Of a DNA stretch of 64,000 nucleotides, positions 11,901 to 24,959 are shown piece by piece. The position numbers were made by a program, and so were the translations under genes. The DNA lies in the NCBI GenBank assembly GCA_039000515.1, contig JBCFYV010000001.1:64493132-64557131 (forward strand). The letters run 5' to 3'. Numbering within the stretch: position 1 is the stretch's first letter; the number at the start of each line of letters is the position of its first letter. This stretch comes from Timema cristinae (lineage: Eukaryota > Arthropoda > Insecta > Phasmatodea > Timematidae). A model generated the notes under the pieces. The model made no database searches. It saw only the letters and a list, made by a program, of their open reading frames with translations, and was not told the origin of the DNA.

Positions 11901-14900
11901 GTCTATCAACCCTCTCACTCCCAGCCCACCAACAAACTGGAAACTACAGAGCCTGTTACAAGCTTGTGTGACAAGTCTATCAACCCTCTCACTCCCAGCC
12001 CACCAATCTGGAAACTAACGGGCCAGAGCCTGTTCTAAGCTTGTTGACCAGTCTATCAAACCTCTCACTCCCAGCCCACCAATCTAGAAACTAACTGGCC
12101 AGAGCCTGTTACAAGCTTGTTGACCAGACTATCAACCCTCTCACTCCCAGCCCACCAATCTGGAAACTAACTTGCCAGAGCCTGTTCTAAGCTTGTTGAC
12201 CAGTCTATCAACCCTCTCACTCCCAGCCCACCAATCTAGAAACTAAACTGGCCAGAGCCTGTTACAAGCTTGTTGACCAGACTATCAACCCTCTCACTCC
12301 CAGCCCACCAATCTGGAAACTAACTGGCCAGAGCCTGTTACAAGCTTGTTGACCAGACTATCAACCCTCTCACTCCCAGCCCACCAATCTGGAAACTAAC
12401 TGGCCAGAGCCTGTTCTAAGCTTGTTGACCAGTCTATCAACCCTCTCACTCCCAGCCCACCAATCTAGAAACTAACTGGCCAGAGCCTGTTACAAGCTTG
12501 TTGACCAGACTATCAACCCTCTCACTCCCAGCCCACCAATCTGGAAACTAACGGGCCAGAGCCTGTTCTAAGCTTGTTGACCAGTCTATCAACCCTCTCA
12601 CTCCCAGCCCACCAATCTAGAAACTAACTGGCCAGAGCCTGTTACAAGCTTGTTGACCAGACTATCAACCCTCTCACTCCCAGCCCACCAATCTGGAAAC
12701 TAACGGGCCAGAGCCTGTTCTAAGCTTGTTGACCAGTCTATCAACCCTCTCACTCCCAGCCCACCAATCTAGAAACTAACTGGCCAGAGCCTGTTACAAG
12801 CTTGTTGACCAGACTATATCAACCCTCTCACTCCCAGCCCACCAAACTGGGAGCTAACGGCCAGAACCTGTTACAAGCTTGTTGACCAGACTATCATCAC
12901 TCTTACTCCCAGCCCACCAATCTAGAAACTAACTGGCCAGAGCCTGTTACAAGCTTGTTGACCAGACTATCAACACTCTTCACTCCCAGCCCACCAATCA
13001 AGAAACTAACTGGCCAGAGCCGTTACAAGCTTGTTGACCAGACTATCAACCCTCTCACTCCCAGCCCACCAATCTAGAAACTAACTGGCCAGAGCCTGTT
13101 ACAAGCTTGTTGACCAGACTATCAACCCTCTCACTCCCAGCCCACCAATCTAGACACTAACGGCCAGAGCCTGTTACAAGCTTGTTGACCAGTCTATCAA
13201 CACTCTCACTCCCAGCCCACCAAAACTGGAAACTACAGAGCCTGTTACAAGCTTGTTGACAAGTCTATCAACCCTCTCACTCCCAGCCCACCAAACTGGG
13301 AGCTAACTGGCCAGACTTGTTACAAGCTTGTTGACCAGTCTATCAACACTCTCACTCCCAGCACACCAAACTGGGAGCTAACTGGGCCAGAGCCTGTTCT
13401 AACAGCTTGTTGACCAGTCTATCAACACTCTCACTCCCAGCCCACCAAACTGGGAGCTAACGGCCAGAGCTTGTTCTAAGCTTGTTGACCAGTCTATCAA
13501 CCCTCTCACTCCCAGCCCACCAAACTGGACTAACGGGCCAGAACCTGTTACAAGCTTGTTGACCAGTCTATCAACACTCTCACTCCCAGCCCACCAAACT
13601 GGAAACTAACTGGCCAGAGCCTGTTACAAGCTTGTTGACCAGACTATCAACCCTCTCACTCCCAGCCCACCAATCTGGAAACTAACTGGCCAGAGCCTGT
13701 TACAAGCTTGTTTACCAGACTATCAACCCTCTCACTCCCAGCCCACCAATCAAGAAACTAACGGGCCAGAGCCGGTTACAAGCTTGTTGACCAGACTATC
13801 AACCCTCTCACTCCCAGCCCACCAATCTGGAAACTAACGGGCCAGAGCCGTTACAAGCTTGTTGACCAGTCTATCAACACACTCACTCCCAGCCCACCAA
13901 ACTGGAGCTAACTGGCCAGAGCCTGTTCTACAAGCTTGTTGACCAGTCTATCAACCCTCTCACTCCCAGCCCACCAATCTGGAAACTAACGGGCCAGAGC
14001 CTGTTACAAGCTTGTTGACCAGACTATCAACACTCTACTCCCAGCCCACCAATCAGAAATTAACGGGCCAGAGCCTGTTACAAGCTTGTTGACCAGACTA
14101 TCAACACTCTCACTCCCAGCCCACCAATCATAGAAATTAACAGGCCAGAGCCTGTTACAAGCTTGTTGACCAGACTATCAACCCTCTCACTCCCAGCCCA
14201 CCAATCTGGAAACTAACGGCGCCTGTTACAAGCTTGTTGACCAGACTATCAACCCTCTCACTCCCAGCCCACCAATCTGGAAACTAACTGGCCAGAGCCT
14301 GTTCAAGCTTGTTACCAGACTATCAACCTCTCACTCCCAGCCCACCAATCTGAGAAATAACGGGCCAGAGCCTGTTCAAGCTTGTTGACCAGTCTATCAA
14401 CCCTCTCACTCCAGCCCACCAATCTGAAACTAACTGGCCAGAGCCTGTTACAAGCTTGTTGACCAGTCTATCAACCCTTCACTCCCAGCCCACCAATCTG
14501 AAACTAACGGCCAGAGCCTGTTACAGCTTGTTGACAGTCTATCAACCTCTCACTCCCAGCCCACCAATCTGGAAACTAACTGCAGAGCCTGTTACAAGCT
14601 TGTTGACCAGCTATCAACCCTCTCACTCCCAGCCCACCAACTGGAAACTAACTGGCCAGCCTGTTACAAGCTTGTTGACCAGTCTATCAACCCTCTCACT
14701 CCCAGCCACCAATCTGGAAACTAACGGCCAGAGCCTGTTAAAGCTTGTTGACCAGTCTATCAACCCTCTCACTCCCAGCCCACCAAACTGGAGCTAACGG
14801 GCCAGAATCTGTTTCAAGCTTGTTGACCAGCTATCAACAACTCTTACTCCCAGCCCACACAACTGGAACTAAAGGCCAGACCTGTTACAAGCTTGTTGAC

Positions 14901-16212
14901 CATCTAACACCTCTCACTACCAGCCCACCAACTGGAAACTAACTGGCCAGAGCCTGTTACAAGCTTGTTGACCAGACTATCAACCTCTACACTCCCAGCC
15001 ACCAAACTAGAACTAACTGGCCAGAGCTTGTTACAAGCTTGTTGACCAGCTATCAACCCTCTCACTCCCAGCCCACCAAACTGGGACTAACGGGCCAGAG
15101 CTGTTCAAGCTTGTTGACCAGTCTATCAACACTCTCACTCCCAGCCACCAAACTGGAAACTAACTGCAGAGCCTGTTACAAGCTTGTTGACCAGACTATC
15201 AACCCTCTCACTCCCAGCCCACCAATCTGGAAACTAACTGGCCAGACCTGTTACAAGCTTGTTGACCAGTCTATCAACCTCTCACTCCCAGCCCACCAAT
15301 CTGGGAAACTAACTGGCCAGAGCCTGTTACAAGCTTGTTGACCAGCTATCAAACCTCTCACTCCCAGCCCACCAACTGGGAACTAACGGCCAGAGCCTGT
15401 TCAAGCTTGTTGACCAGTCTATCAACCCTCTCACTCCCAGCCCACCAAACTGGAGCTAACGGGCCAGAACCTGTTACAAGCTTGTTGACCGTCTATCAAC
15501 CCTCTCACTCCCAGCCCACCAATCTGGAAGCTAACTGGCCAGACTCTGTTCCAAGCTTGTTTACCAGACTATCAACCCTCTCACTCCCAGCCCACCAATC
15601 TGGAAACTAACTGGCCAGAGCCTGTTCTAAGCTTGTTGACCAGTCTACAACCCTCCCACTCCCAGCCCATCAATCTGGAAACTAACTGGCCAGAGCCTGT
15701 TACAAGATTGTTGACCAGACTATCAACCCTCTCACTCCCAGCCCACCAAACTGGGAGCTAACTGGCCAGACTCTGTTACAAGCTTGTTGACCAGTCTATC
15801 AACCCTCTCACTCCTAGCCCACCAATCTGGAAGCTAACAGGCCAGACTCTGTTCCAAGCTTGTTTACCAGACTATCAACCCTCTCACTCCCAGCCCACCA
15901 ATCTGGAAACTAACTGGCCAGAGCCTGTTCTAAGCTTGTTGACCAGTCTATCAACCCTCCCATTCCCAGCCCATCAATCTGGAAACTAACGGGCCAGAGC
16001 CTGTTAAAAGCTTGTTTACCAGACTATCAACCCTCTCACTCCCAGCCCACCAATCTAGAAACTAACGGGCCAGAGCCTGTTACAAGCTTGTTGACCAGTC
16101 TATCAAACCTCTCACTCCCAGCCCACCAATCTGGAAACTAACTGGCCAGACTCTGTTCCAAACTTGTTGACCAGACTGTCAACACTCTCACTCCCAGCCC
16201 ACCAAACTGGAG
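5961..16212 (+). repeat. 76-bp minisatellite array (~135 copies)
   Basis: Successive anchors gaccagtctatcaaccctc are 76 bp apart (for example 6856 and 6932). Each unit includes the blocks cactcccagcccacca, ctggaaactaac, ggccagagcctgtt and aagcttgttgacca, so most units carry one AAGCTT (HindIII) site. Unit variants (aatctggaa, aaactgggag, aatcaagaa, aatctagaa) recur in the same order in distant blocks, showing segmental duplication inside the array. Units near 5.96-6.6, 7.7-8.5 and 14.2-15.4 kb are riddled with small deletions. Open frames here are repeat products, not genes. Confidence 0.95.
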
Positions 16213-16556
16213 ATAACTTCACTAAAAAACACGAAAATAATAAAAATATCATTCATTTGTGAAGAATGGACAAATAGATGGACATAAAATGTATTAAACC
16301 AAGGTAAATATATAGAAAAATATTTCCAAAAATAAAACAAATACTTGAATTTAGGAAGACTATTAAATATTAATAAGAATATCATTACAGTGTGTTTTAC
16401 ATAGCATAACTTATATACAATTTGTTTGTTTATATGTAGCATATTTTGGGGTTATTGATTTATTGTGTTTACACTTATTCTTAAAGCTTTTTAATTTATT
16501 GATTATAAAAGGATAGTTGATGATTTTTTCAATAAATATTGTAACTTATATTTTAT
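16213..16556. other. AT-rich unique stretch
   Basis: About 340 bp of AT-rich sequence between the 76-bp array and the left inverted-repeat arm. A short minus-strand open frame here is low-complexity and unsupported. I see no gene or repeat unit. Confidence 0.5.
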
Positions 16557-18006
16557 TATATCAATTTAAAAATTGAAAGGAGGAATGAAGATCAAGCCCC
16601 ACATACTTACCAGAAAACTGTTCAGTTAAAACACATAATTACATCAGTCCCCTTCTCCAGCAATGAGTGTAGAACACAGACTGGACTATGGCATGGCTAG
16701 AGGTATATCATGGTCACTTAGAAACTGCTGTTGCCTGTTTCTTGAACAAGACTGGACTATGGCAGCATGGCTAGAGGTATATCATGGTCACTTAGAAACT
16801 AATGTTGTCTGTTTCTTGAACAAGACTGGACTATGGCAGCATGGCTAGAGGTATATCATGGTCACTTAGAAACTGATGTTGCCTGTTTCTTGAACAAGAC
16901 TGGACTATGGCAGCATGGCTAGAGGTATATCATGGTCACTTAGAAACTGATGTTGTCTGTTTCTTGAACAAGACTGGACTATGGCAGTATGGCTAGAGGT
17001 ATATCATGGTCACTTAGAAACTGATGTTGCCTGTTTCTTGAACAAGACTGGACTATGGCAGCATGGCTAGAGGTATATCATGGTCACTTAGAAACTGATG
17101 TTGCCTGTTTCTTGAACAAGACTGGACTATGGCAGTATGGCTAGAGGTATATCATGGTCACTTAGAAACTGATGTTGCCTGTTTCTTGAACAAGACTGGA
17201 CTATGGCAGTATGGCTAGAGGTATATCATGGTCACTTAGAAACTGATCTTGCCTGTTTCTTGAACAAGACTGGATATACAGCATGGCAATTAAGGTAATC
17301 ATGGTCATTAGAAACTGATTTGCCTTTCTTGAACAAGACTGGACTATGGCAGCATGGCTAGAGGTATATCATGGTCACTTAGAAACTGATGTTGCCTGTT
17401 TCTTGAACAAGACTGGACTATGGCAGCATGGCTAGAGGTATATCATGGTCACTTAGAAACTGAGTTGCCTGTTTCTTGAACAAGACTGGACTATGCAGTA
17501 TGGCTAGAGGTATATCATGGTCACTTAGAAACTGATGTTGCCTGTTTCTTGAACAAGACTGGACTATGGCAGCATGGCTAGAGGTATATCATGGTCACTT
17601 AGAAACTGATGTTGCCTGTTTCTTGAACAAGACTGGACTATGGCAGCATGGCTAGAGGTATATCATGGTCACTTAGAAACTGATGTTGCCTGTTTCTTGA
17701 ACAAGACTGGACTATGGCAGTATGGCTAGAGGTATATCATGGTCACTTAGAAACTGATGTTGCCTGTTTTCTTGAACAAGACTGGACTATGGCAGTATGG
17801 CTAGAGTATATCATGGTCACTTAAACTGATCTTGCCTGTTACTTGAACAGACTGGACTATAAGCATGGCTAGAGGTATTCATGGTCACTTAGAACTGATG
17901 TGCTTGTTTCTGAACAAGACTGTACTATGGCAAGGCTAGAGGTATATCATGGTCACTTAGAAACTGATGTTGCCTGTTTCTTGCTCCAAACAGTTAGGTT
18001 TGGATT
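16557..18006 (+). repeat. Left arm of large inverted repeat, with 74-bp minisatellite
   Basis: The arm has an outer flank (16557-16678), about 18 copies of a 74-bp unit (array about 16679-17984; anchors at 16750 and 16824), and a short inner flank ending in taggtttggatt. The unit contains gactggactatggcagc, atggctagaggtatatcatg and gtcacttagaaactgatg. Outer flank, unit and inner flank all recur in reverse complement at 31432-33840. The outer flanks are very similar over about 115 bp, including aggaggaatgaagatcaagc. One or two units near 17270-17330 and 17830-17930 carry clustered small deletions. Confidence 0.9.
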
Positions 18007-18161
18007 TGCCTAACATTTTCACCATCAACTACCTTCACTCTGATCACTTCACTCAGGTAAAGATGCCAGGGACTTGAGGCTCAATTACTGCTTTGAGAAT
18101 AACCATTCCAACCCAAAACGGACAGATGGCAGATCCACTCCATCTGGGATCCCTTCTTTAC

Positions 18162-18292
18162 CTTAGACAACCACTTGAACAAGTTATACTATGTTGTTGG
18201 CCAATGTGACCGAGCATACATTTCCTAAATTCAATGCTGATGAGAGAGAGGCCAATCAAGGCACAAAACACCAAGAAATTAGGATTCACCAT
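18162..18292 (-). CDS. Possible first coding exon with signal peptide
   Basis: On the minus strand ATG at 18292-18290 sits in a good context (gatcaccATGG) and opens a frame beginning MVNPNFLVFCALIGLSLISI, a basic-poor but strongly hydrophobic N-terminus like a signal peptide. It reads 43 codons plus two bases to a plausible donor (ctaag|gtaaag, GT at 18161-18160). The frame also stays open upstream to 18505, so the ATG choice is from context only. No partner exon is visible: the next exon would have to lie left of 18.15 kb, where only repeats are seen. Function is unknown. It could also be chance. Confidence 0.3.
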
Positions 18293-18598
18293 GGTGATCC
18301 TTAACAAATCCACGATATAACAGAAAACACAACAACAACAAAAACGACAACTTGCGGATGAAACACTTATAATCTCCCTAACGTGCTGGTGCCATCTTGC
18401 GGTAATCGGGTAGGTCCATGTGAGAGAATGGTTGGTAAACAAAGTCTGGGTGTGGTGGCGAACTATTAGGCAGGAGTTGTCTTCTTCGGAGTCTTTGTCG
18501 GACATTTCTTGTCGTAGAATGTAGGCAAATTCACTTCATCTAGTTCCAAGTGAATCGAGATGGAGAGTCATTGAAGGGGTCTAAGGTAGGGAGAAAGA

Positions 18599-21500
18599 AG
18601 GGTGTATTGGGGTGAGGGCAGGTAGAAGTGATTGGAGGAGGAGTATCTCTCACTTTCCCCCAAGGAGGGTTGAGGAATGGGTGTATTGGGGTGAGGGCAG
18701 GTAGAAGTGATTGGAGAAGGAGTATCTCTCTCCTTTCCCCCAAGGAGGGTTGAGGAATGGGTGTATTGGGGTGAGGGCAGGTAGAAGTGATTGGAGAAGG
18801 AGTATCTCTCTCCTTTCCCCCAAGGAGGGTTGAGGAATGGGTGAGGGCAGGTAGAAGTGATTGGAGGAGGAGTATCTCTTTCTTTCCCCAAGGAGGGTTG
18901 AGGAATGGGTTGAGGGCAGGTAGAAGTGATTGGAGGGAGTATCTCTCTTCTTTCCCCCAAGGAGGGTTGAGGAATGGGTGAGGGCAGGTAGAAGTGATTG
19001 GAGGAGGAGTATCTCTCTCCTTTCCCCAAGGAGGGTTGAGGAATGGGTGTATGGGTGAGGGCAGGTAGAAGTGATTGGAGAAGGAGTATCTCTCTCCTTT
19101 CCCCCAAGGAGGGTTGAGGAATGGGTGTATTGGGGTGAGGGCAGGTAGAAGTGATTGGAGAAGGAGTATCTCTCTCCTTTCCCCCAAGGAGGGTTGAGGA
19201 ATGGGTGAGGGCAGGTAGAAGTGATTGGAGGAGGAGTATCTCTCTTCTTTCCCCCAAGGAGGGTTGAGGAATGGGTGAGGGCAGGTAGAAGTGATTGGAG
19301 GAGGAGTATCTCTCTCCTTTCCCCCAAGGAGGGTTGAGGAATGGGTGAGGGCAGGTAGAAGTGATTGGAGGAGGAGTATCTCTCACCTTTCCCCCAAGGA
19401 GGGTTGAGGAATGGGTGAGGGCAGGTAGAAGTGATTGGAGGAGGAGTATCTCTCTCCTTTCCCCCAAGGAGGGTTGAGGAATGGGTATGTAGGGCAGGTA
19501 GAAGTGATTGGAGGAGGAGTATCTTCTTCTTTCCCCCAAGGAGGGTTGAGGAATGGGTGAGGGCAGGTAGAAGTGATTGGAGGAGGAGTATCTCTCTTCT
19601 TTCCCCCAAGGAGGGTTGAGAGATTGGGTGAGGGCAGGTAGAAGTGATTGGAGGAGGAGTATCTCTCTCCTTTCCCCCAAGGAGGGTTGAGGAATGGGTG
19701 TATTGGGTGAGGCAGGTAGAAGTGATTGGAGGAGGAGTATCTCTTCCTTTCCCCCAAGGAGGGTTGAGGAATGGTGTATTGGGTGAGGGCAGGTAGAAGT
19801 GATTGGAGGAGGAGTATCTCTCTCCTTTCCCCCAAGGAGGGTTGAGGAGTATGGGTGAGGGCAGGTAGAAGTGATTGGAGGAGAGTATCTCTTTTCCTTT
19901 CCCCCAAGGAGGGTTGAGGAATTGGGTGAGGGCAGGTAGAAGTGATTGGAGGAGGAGTATCTCTTCCTTTCCCCCAAGGAGGGTTGAGGAAGGGTAATGG
20001 GGTGAGGGCAGGTAGAAGTGATTGGAGGAGGAGTATCTCTCACCTTTCCCCCAAGGAGGGTTGAGGAATGGGTGAGGGCAGGTAGAAGTGATTGGAGGAG
20101 GAGTATCTCTCACCTTTCCCACAAGGAGGGTTGAGGAATGGGTGAGGGCAGGTAGAAGTGATTGGAGGAGGAGTATCTCTCCTTTCCCCCAAGGAGGTTG
20201 AGGAATGGGTGAGGGCAGGTAGAAGTGATTGGAGGAGGAGTATCTTTCTTCTTCCCCAAGAGTTGAGGAATGGGTGAGGGCAGGTAGAAGTGATTGAGAG
20301 GATATCTTCTCTTTCCCCCAAGGAGTTGAGGAATGGGTGAGGGAGGAGGTAGAAGTGATTGAGGAGGAGTATCTCTTCCTTTCCCCAAGGAGGTTGAGAA
20401 TGGGGTATGGGAGGCAGGTAGAAGTGATTGGAGGAGGAGTATCTCTTCTTTCCCAAGGAGGGTTGAGGAATGGTGAGGCAGGAGAAGTGATTGGGGAGTA
20501 TCTCTCTCCTTTCCCAAGGGGTTGAGAATGGGTGAGGGCAGTAGAAGTATTGGAGGAGAGTATCTCTTCCTTTCCCCAAGGAGGGTTGAGGAATGGTGTA
20601 TTGGGTGAGGGCAGGTAGAAGTGATTGAGGAGGAGTATCTCTCCTTTCCCAAGAGGTTGAGGAATGGGTAGGCAGGTAGAAGTGATTGAGGAGGAGTATC
20701 TTCACCTTCCCCAAGGAGGTTGAGGAATGGGTGAGGGCAGGTAGAAGTGATGGAGGAGGAGTATCTCTCCCTTCCCAAGAGGTTAGGAATGGTATTGGTG
20801 AGGCAGGTAAAGTGATGGAGGAGGAGTATCTCTCCTTTCCCCAAGGAGGGTTGAGGAATGGGTGTGGTAGGGCAGGTAGAAGTGATTGGAGAGAGTATCT
20901 CTCTCCTTTCCCCAAGGAGGTTAGGAATGGTATTGGGTGAGGGCAGTAGAAGGATTGGAGAGATATCTCTCTCCTTTCCCCCAAGGAGGGTTGAGGAATG
21001 GGTGATGGGGGCAGGTAGAAGTGATTGGAGGAGGAGTATCTCTCTCCTTTCCCCCAAGGAGGGTTAGGTGTGAGGTGTGGGGAGAGATATTGGGATTGAT
21101 GGCAGGGTGAGGAATGGGTGAGGCAGGTAGAAGTGATTGGAGGAGAGTATCTCTCTCCTTTCCCCAAGGAGGGTTGAATGGGTGAATTGGGTGAGGGCAG
21201 GTAGAAGTGATTGGAGGAGGAGTATCTCTCACCTTTCCCCCAAGGAGGGTTGAGGAATGGTGTATGGGGGGGCAGGTAGAAGTGATTGGAGGAGGAGTAT
21301 CTCTCCTTTCCCCCAAGGAGGGTTGAGGAATGGGTAGGGTGAGGGCAGGTAGAAGTGATTGGAGGAGGAGTATCTCTCTCCTTTCCCCCAAGGAGGGTTG
21401 AGGAATGGTGATTGGGTGAGGGCAGGTAGAAGTGATTGGAGGAGAGTATCTCTCTCCTTTCCCCCAAGGAGGTTGAGGAATGGTGTATTGGGGTGAGGGC

Positions 21501-24500
21501 AGTAGAAGTGATTGGAGGAGGATATCTCTCCTTTTCCCCCAAGGAGGTTGAGGAATGGGTGAGGCAGGTAGAAGTGATTGGAGGAGGAGTATCTCTCTTC
21601 CTTTCCCCCAAGGAGGGTTGAGGAATGGGTTGAGGGCAGGTAGAAGTGATTGGAGGAGGAGTATCTCTCTCCTTTCCCCCAAGGAGGGTTGAGGGTAATT
21701 GGGGTGAGGGCAGGTAGAAGTGATTGGAGGAGGAGTATCTCTCTTCTTTCCCCCAAGGAGGTTGAGGAATGGGTGAGGGCAGGTAGAAGTGATTGGAGGA
21801 GGAGTATCTCTCTTCTTTCCCCCAAGGAGGTTGAGGAATGGGTGAGGGCAGGTAGAATGATTGGAGGAGGTAGTATCTCTCTCCTTTCCCCCAAGGAGGG
21901 TTGAGGAATGGGGTATTGGGGATGAGGCAGGTAGAAGTGATTGGAGGAGAGAGTATCTCTCCCTTTCCCCAAGGAGGGTTGAGGAATGGGGGGTGATGGG
22001 ACTCGGTTAGAAGTTGATTGAGGAGAGTATTCTCTCTCCTTTCCCCCAAGGAGGGTTGAGGAATGGTGTATTGGGTGAGGGCAGGTAGAAGTGATTGGAT
22101 CTCTCTCCTTTCCCCCAAGGAGGGTTGAGGAATGATGGGTGAGGGCAGGTAGAAGTGATTGGAGGAGGAGTATCTCTCTCCTTTCCCCCAAGGAGGGTTG
22201 GGAATGGGTGAGGGCAGGTAGAAGTGATTGGAGGAGGAGTATCTCTCTCCTTTCCCCAAGGAGGGTTGAGGAAGGGTGATGGGGTGAGGGCAGGTAGAAG
22301 TGATTGGAGGAGGAGTATCTCTCTCTTTCCCCAAGGAGGGTTGAGGAATGGGTGAGGGCAGGTAGAAGTGATTGGAGGAGGAGTATCTCTCTCCTTTCCC
22401 CAAGGAGGGTTGAGGAATGGATGGGTGAGGGCAGGTAGAAGTGATTGGAGGAGGAGTATCTCTCTCCTTTCCCCCAAGGAGGGTTGAGGAATGGGTGAGG
22501 GCAGGTAGAAGTGATTGGAGGAGGAGTATCTCTCTCCTTTCCCCAAGGAGGTTGAGGAATGTTATTGGGTGTGAGGGCAGGTAGAAGTATTGGAGAGGAG
22601 TATTCTCTTCTTTCCCCAAGGAGGGTTGAGGAATGGGTGAGGGCAGGTAGAAGTGATTGGAGGAGGAGTATCTCTCCCTTTCCCCCAAGGAGGGTTGAGG
22701 AATGGGGTGTAGGGCAGGTAGAAGTGATTGGAGGAGGAGTATCTCTCTCCTTTCCCCCAAGGAGGGTTGAGGGATGGGTGAGGGCAGTAGAAGGATTGAG
22801 GAGGAGTATCTCTCTCCTTTCCCCCAAGGAGGGTTGAGGAATGGGTGAGGCAGGTAGAAGTGATTGGAGGAGGAGTATCTCTCCCTTTCCCCCAAGGAGG
22901 TTGAGGAATGGGTGAGGGCAGGTGAAGAATGATTGGAGGAGGAGTATCTCTTCCTTTCCCCCAAGGAGGGTTGAGGAATAGGGTGAGGGCAGGTAGAAGT
23001 GATTGGAGGAGGAGTATCTCTCTTCTTTCCCCCAAGGAGGGTTGAGGAATGGGTGAGGGCAGGTAGAAGTGATTGGAGGAGGAGTATCTCTCACTTTCCC
23101 CCAAGGAGGGTTGAGGAATGGGTGAGGGCAGGTAGAAGTGATTGGAGGAGAGTATCTCTCACTTTCCCCCAAGGAGGGTTGAGGAATGGGTGAGGGCAGG
23201 TAGAAGTGATTGAGGAGGAGTATCTTCTCTTTCCCCAAGGAGGTTGAGGAATGGGTGAGGGCAGGTAGAAGTGATTGGAGGAGGAGTATCTCTCTCCTTT
23301 CCCCAAGGAGGTTGAGGAATGGGTGATTGGGGTGAGGGCAGGTAGAAGTGATGGAGGAGGAGTATCTCTCTCTTTCCCCCAAGGAGGGTTGAGGAATGGG
23401 TGAGGGCAGGTAGAAGTGATTGGAGGAGGAGTATCTCTCTCCTTTCCCCCAAGGAGGGTTGAGGAATGGGTGAGGGCAGGTAGAAGTGATTGGAGGAGGA
23501 GTATCTCTCTCTTTCCCCCAAGGAGGGTTGAGGATGGGTGAGGGCAGGTAGAAGTGATTGGAGGAGGAGTATCTCTTTCCTTTCCCCCAAGGAGGGTTGA
23601 GGAATGGGTGAAGGCAGGTAGAAGTGATTGGAGGAGGAGTATCTCTCTCCTTTCCCCCAAGGAGAGTTGAGGAATGGTGAGGGCAGGTAGAAGTGATTGG
23701 AGGAGGAGTATTTCTCTCCTTTCCCCCAAGGAGGGTTGAGGAATGGGTGTATTAGGTGTGAGGGCAGGTAGAAGTGATTGGGGGAGTAGTATATCTCACC
23801 TTTCCCCAAGGAGGGTTGAGGAATGGGTGTATTGGGGTGAGGGCAGGTAGAAGTGATTGGAGGAGGAGTATCTCTCACCTTTCCCCCAAGGAGGTTTGAG
23901 GAATGGGTGAGGGCAGGTAGAAGTGATTGGAGGAGGAGTATCTCTCACCTTTCCCCCAAGGAGGGTTGAGGAATGGGTGAGGGCAGGTAGAAGTGATTGG
24001 AGGAGGAGTATCTCTCTCCTTTCCCCCAAGGAGGGTTGAGGAATGGATGAGGGCAGGTAGAAGTGATTGGAGGAGGAGTATCTCTCTCCTTACCCCCAAG
24101 GAGGGTTGAGGAATGGGTGAGGGCAGGTAGAAGTGATTGGAGGAGGAGTATCTCTCTCCTTTCCCCCAAGGAGGGTTGAGGAATGGGTGAGGGCAGGTAG
24201 AACTGATTGGAGGAGGAGTATCTCTCTCCTTTCCCCCAAGGAGGGTTGAGGAATGGGTGAGGGCAGGTAGAAGTGATTGGAGGAGGAGTATCTCTCACCT
24301 TTCCCCCAAGGAGGGTTGAGGAATGGGTGAGGGCAGGTAGAAGTGATTGGAGGAGGAGTATTTCTCTTCTTTCCCCCAAGGAGGGTTGAGGAATGGGTGA
24401 GGGCAGGTAGAAGTGATTGGAGGAGGAGTATCTTTCTTCTTTCCCCCAAGGAGGGTTGAGGAATGGGTGAGGGCAGGTAGAAGTGATTGGAGGAGGAGTA

Positions 24501-24585
24501 TCTCTTACCTTACCCCCAAGGAGGGTTGAGGAATGGGTGAGGGCAGGTAGAAGTGATTGGAGGAGGAGAATCTCTCTTCTTCCCT
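18599..24585 (-). repeat. 70-bp minisatellite array (~85 copies)
   Basis: The unit is purine-rich on the plus strand: ggtagaagtgattggagg, aggagtatctctctccttt, cccccaaggagggttgagg, aatgggtgagggca. Most units are 70 bp; some carry an extra gtgtattgggg segment. Because 70 is not a multiple of three and the minus strand of the unit lacks stops in most copies, all three minus frames stay open for long distances (open frames up to about 970 residues repeating PFLNPPWGKGERYSSSNHFY). These are repeat artefacts; no start, splice or codon pattern argues for a gene. Indel-rich units cluster at 20.2-21.1 kb. Confidence 0.95.
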
Positions 24586-24859
24586 CCTCTGCTTCCTCGT
24601 CCCTTGGAGTGAGTCTTGTAATCGGGAGCGTAAAGGGAGGAAATGACAAAGGCAGCAGGTCAAGGGCGCTAGCTTGAAGAGTTAAACAAAAATATATTGA
24701 AAAGTGAAATTAACTTTTACTCTTGACTGTCAGGTCTTGCTGCTTTTTTTTACAAATCTCCAATTTCACTATATGTAAAATTAAAAGTTATATGTCTGGG
24801 AGTGGTTCCCAAACAACTGGACAGAAATACAACAAACGTCTATAAATATACAAGCTACT
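24586..24859. other. Unique stretch between minisatellite and gypsy relic
   Basis: About 270 bp with no repeat unit and no gene that I recognise. I looked here for a 3' LTR of the minus-strand gypsy relic and found no sequence repeated at its other end. Confidence 0.4.
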
Positions 24860-24959
24860 TACTTAATAGTAAGGGATAACTTATCACGGAAATACATTCT
24901 TGTCACTAGATTCTGGTGACTGTCTTGGGAGCGTCTGTGGTGGGTGGGGGACCTCTTCC

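Noticed and set aside
5961..16212. CRISPR-like regular array
   Set aside because: Units abut head to tail without unique spacers, show graded variants and segmental duplications, and the context is eukaryotic.
16679..17984. Small frames such as that at 16663-16848 as a gene
   Set aside because: They translate the 74-bp minisatellite.
20040..22964. Minus-strand open frame of 974 residues
   Set aside because: It consists wholly of the 70-bp tandem repeat, shifts phase from unit to unit, and overlaps other long frames on the same strand. No start context or domain supports a protein.
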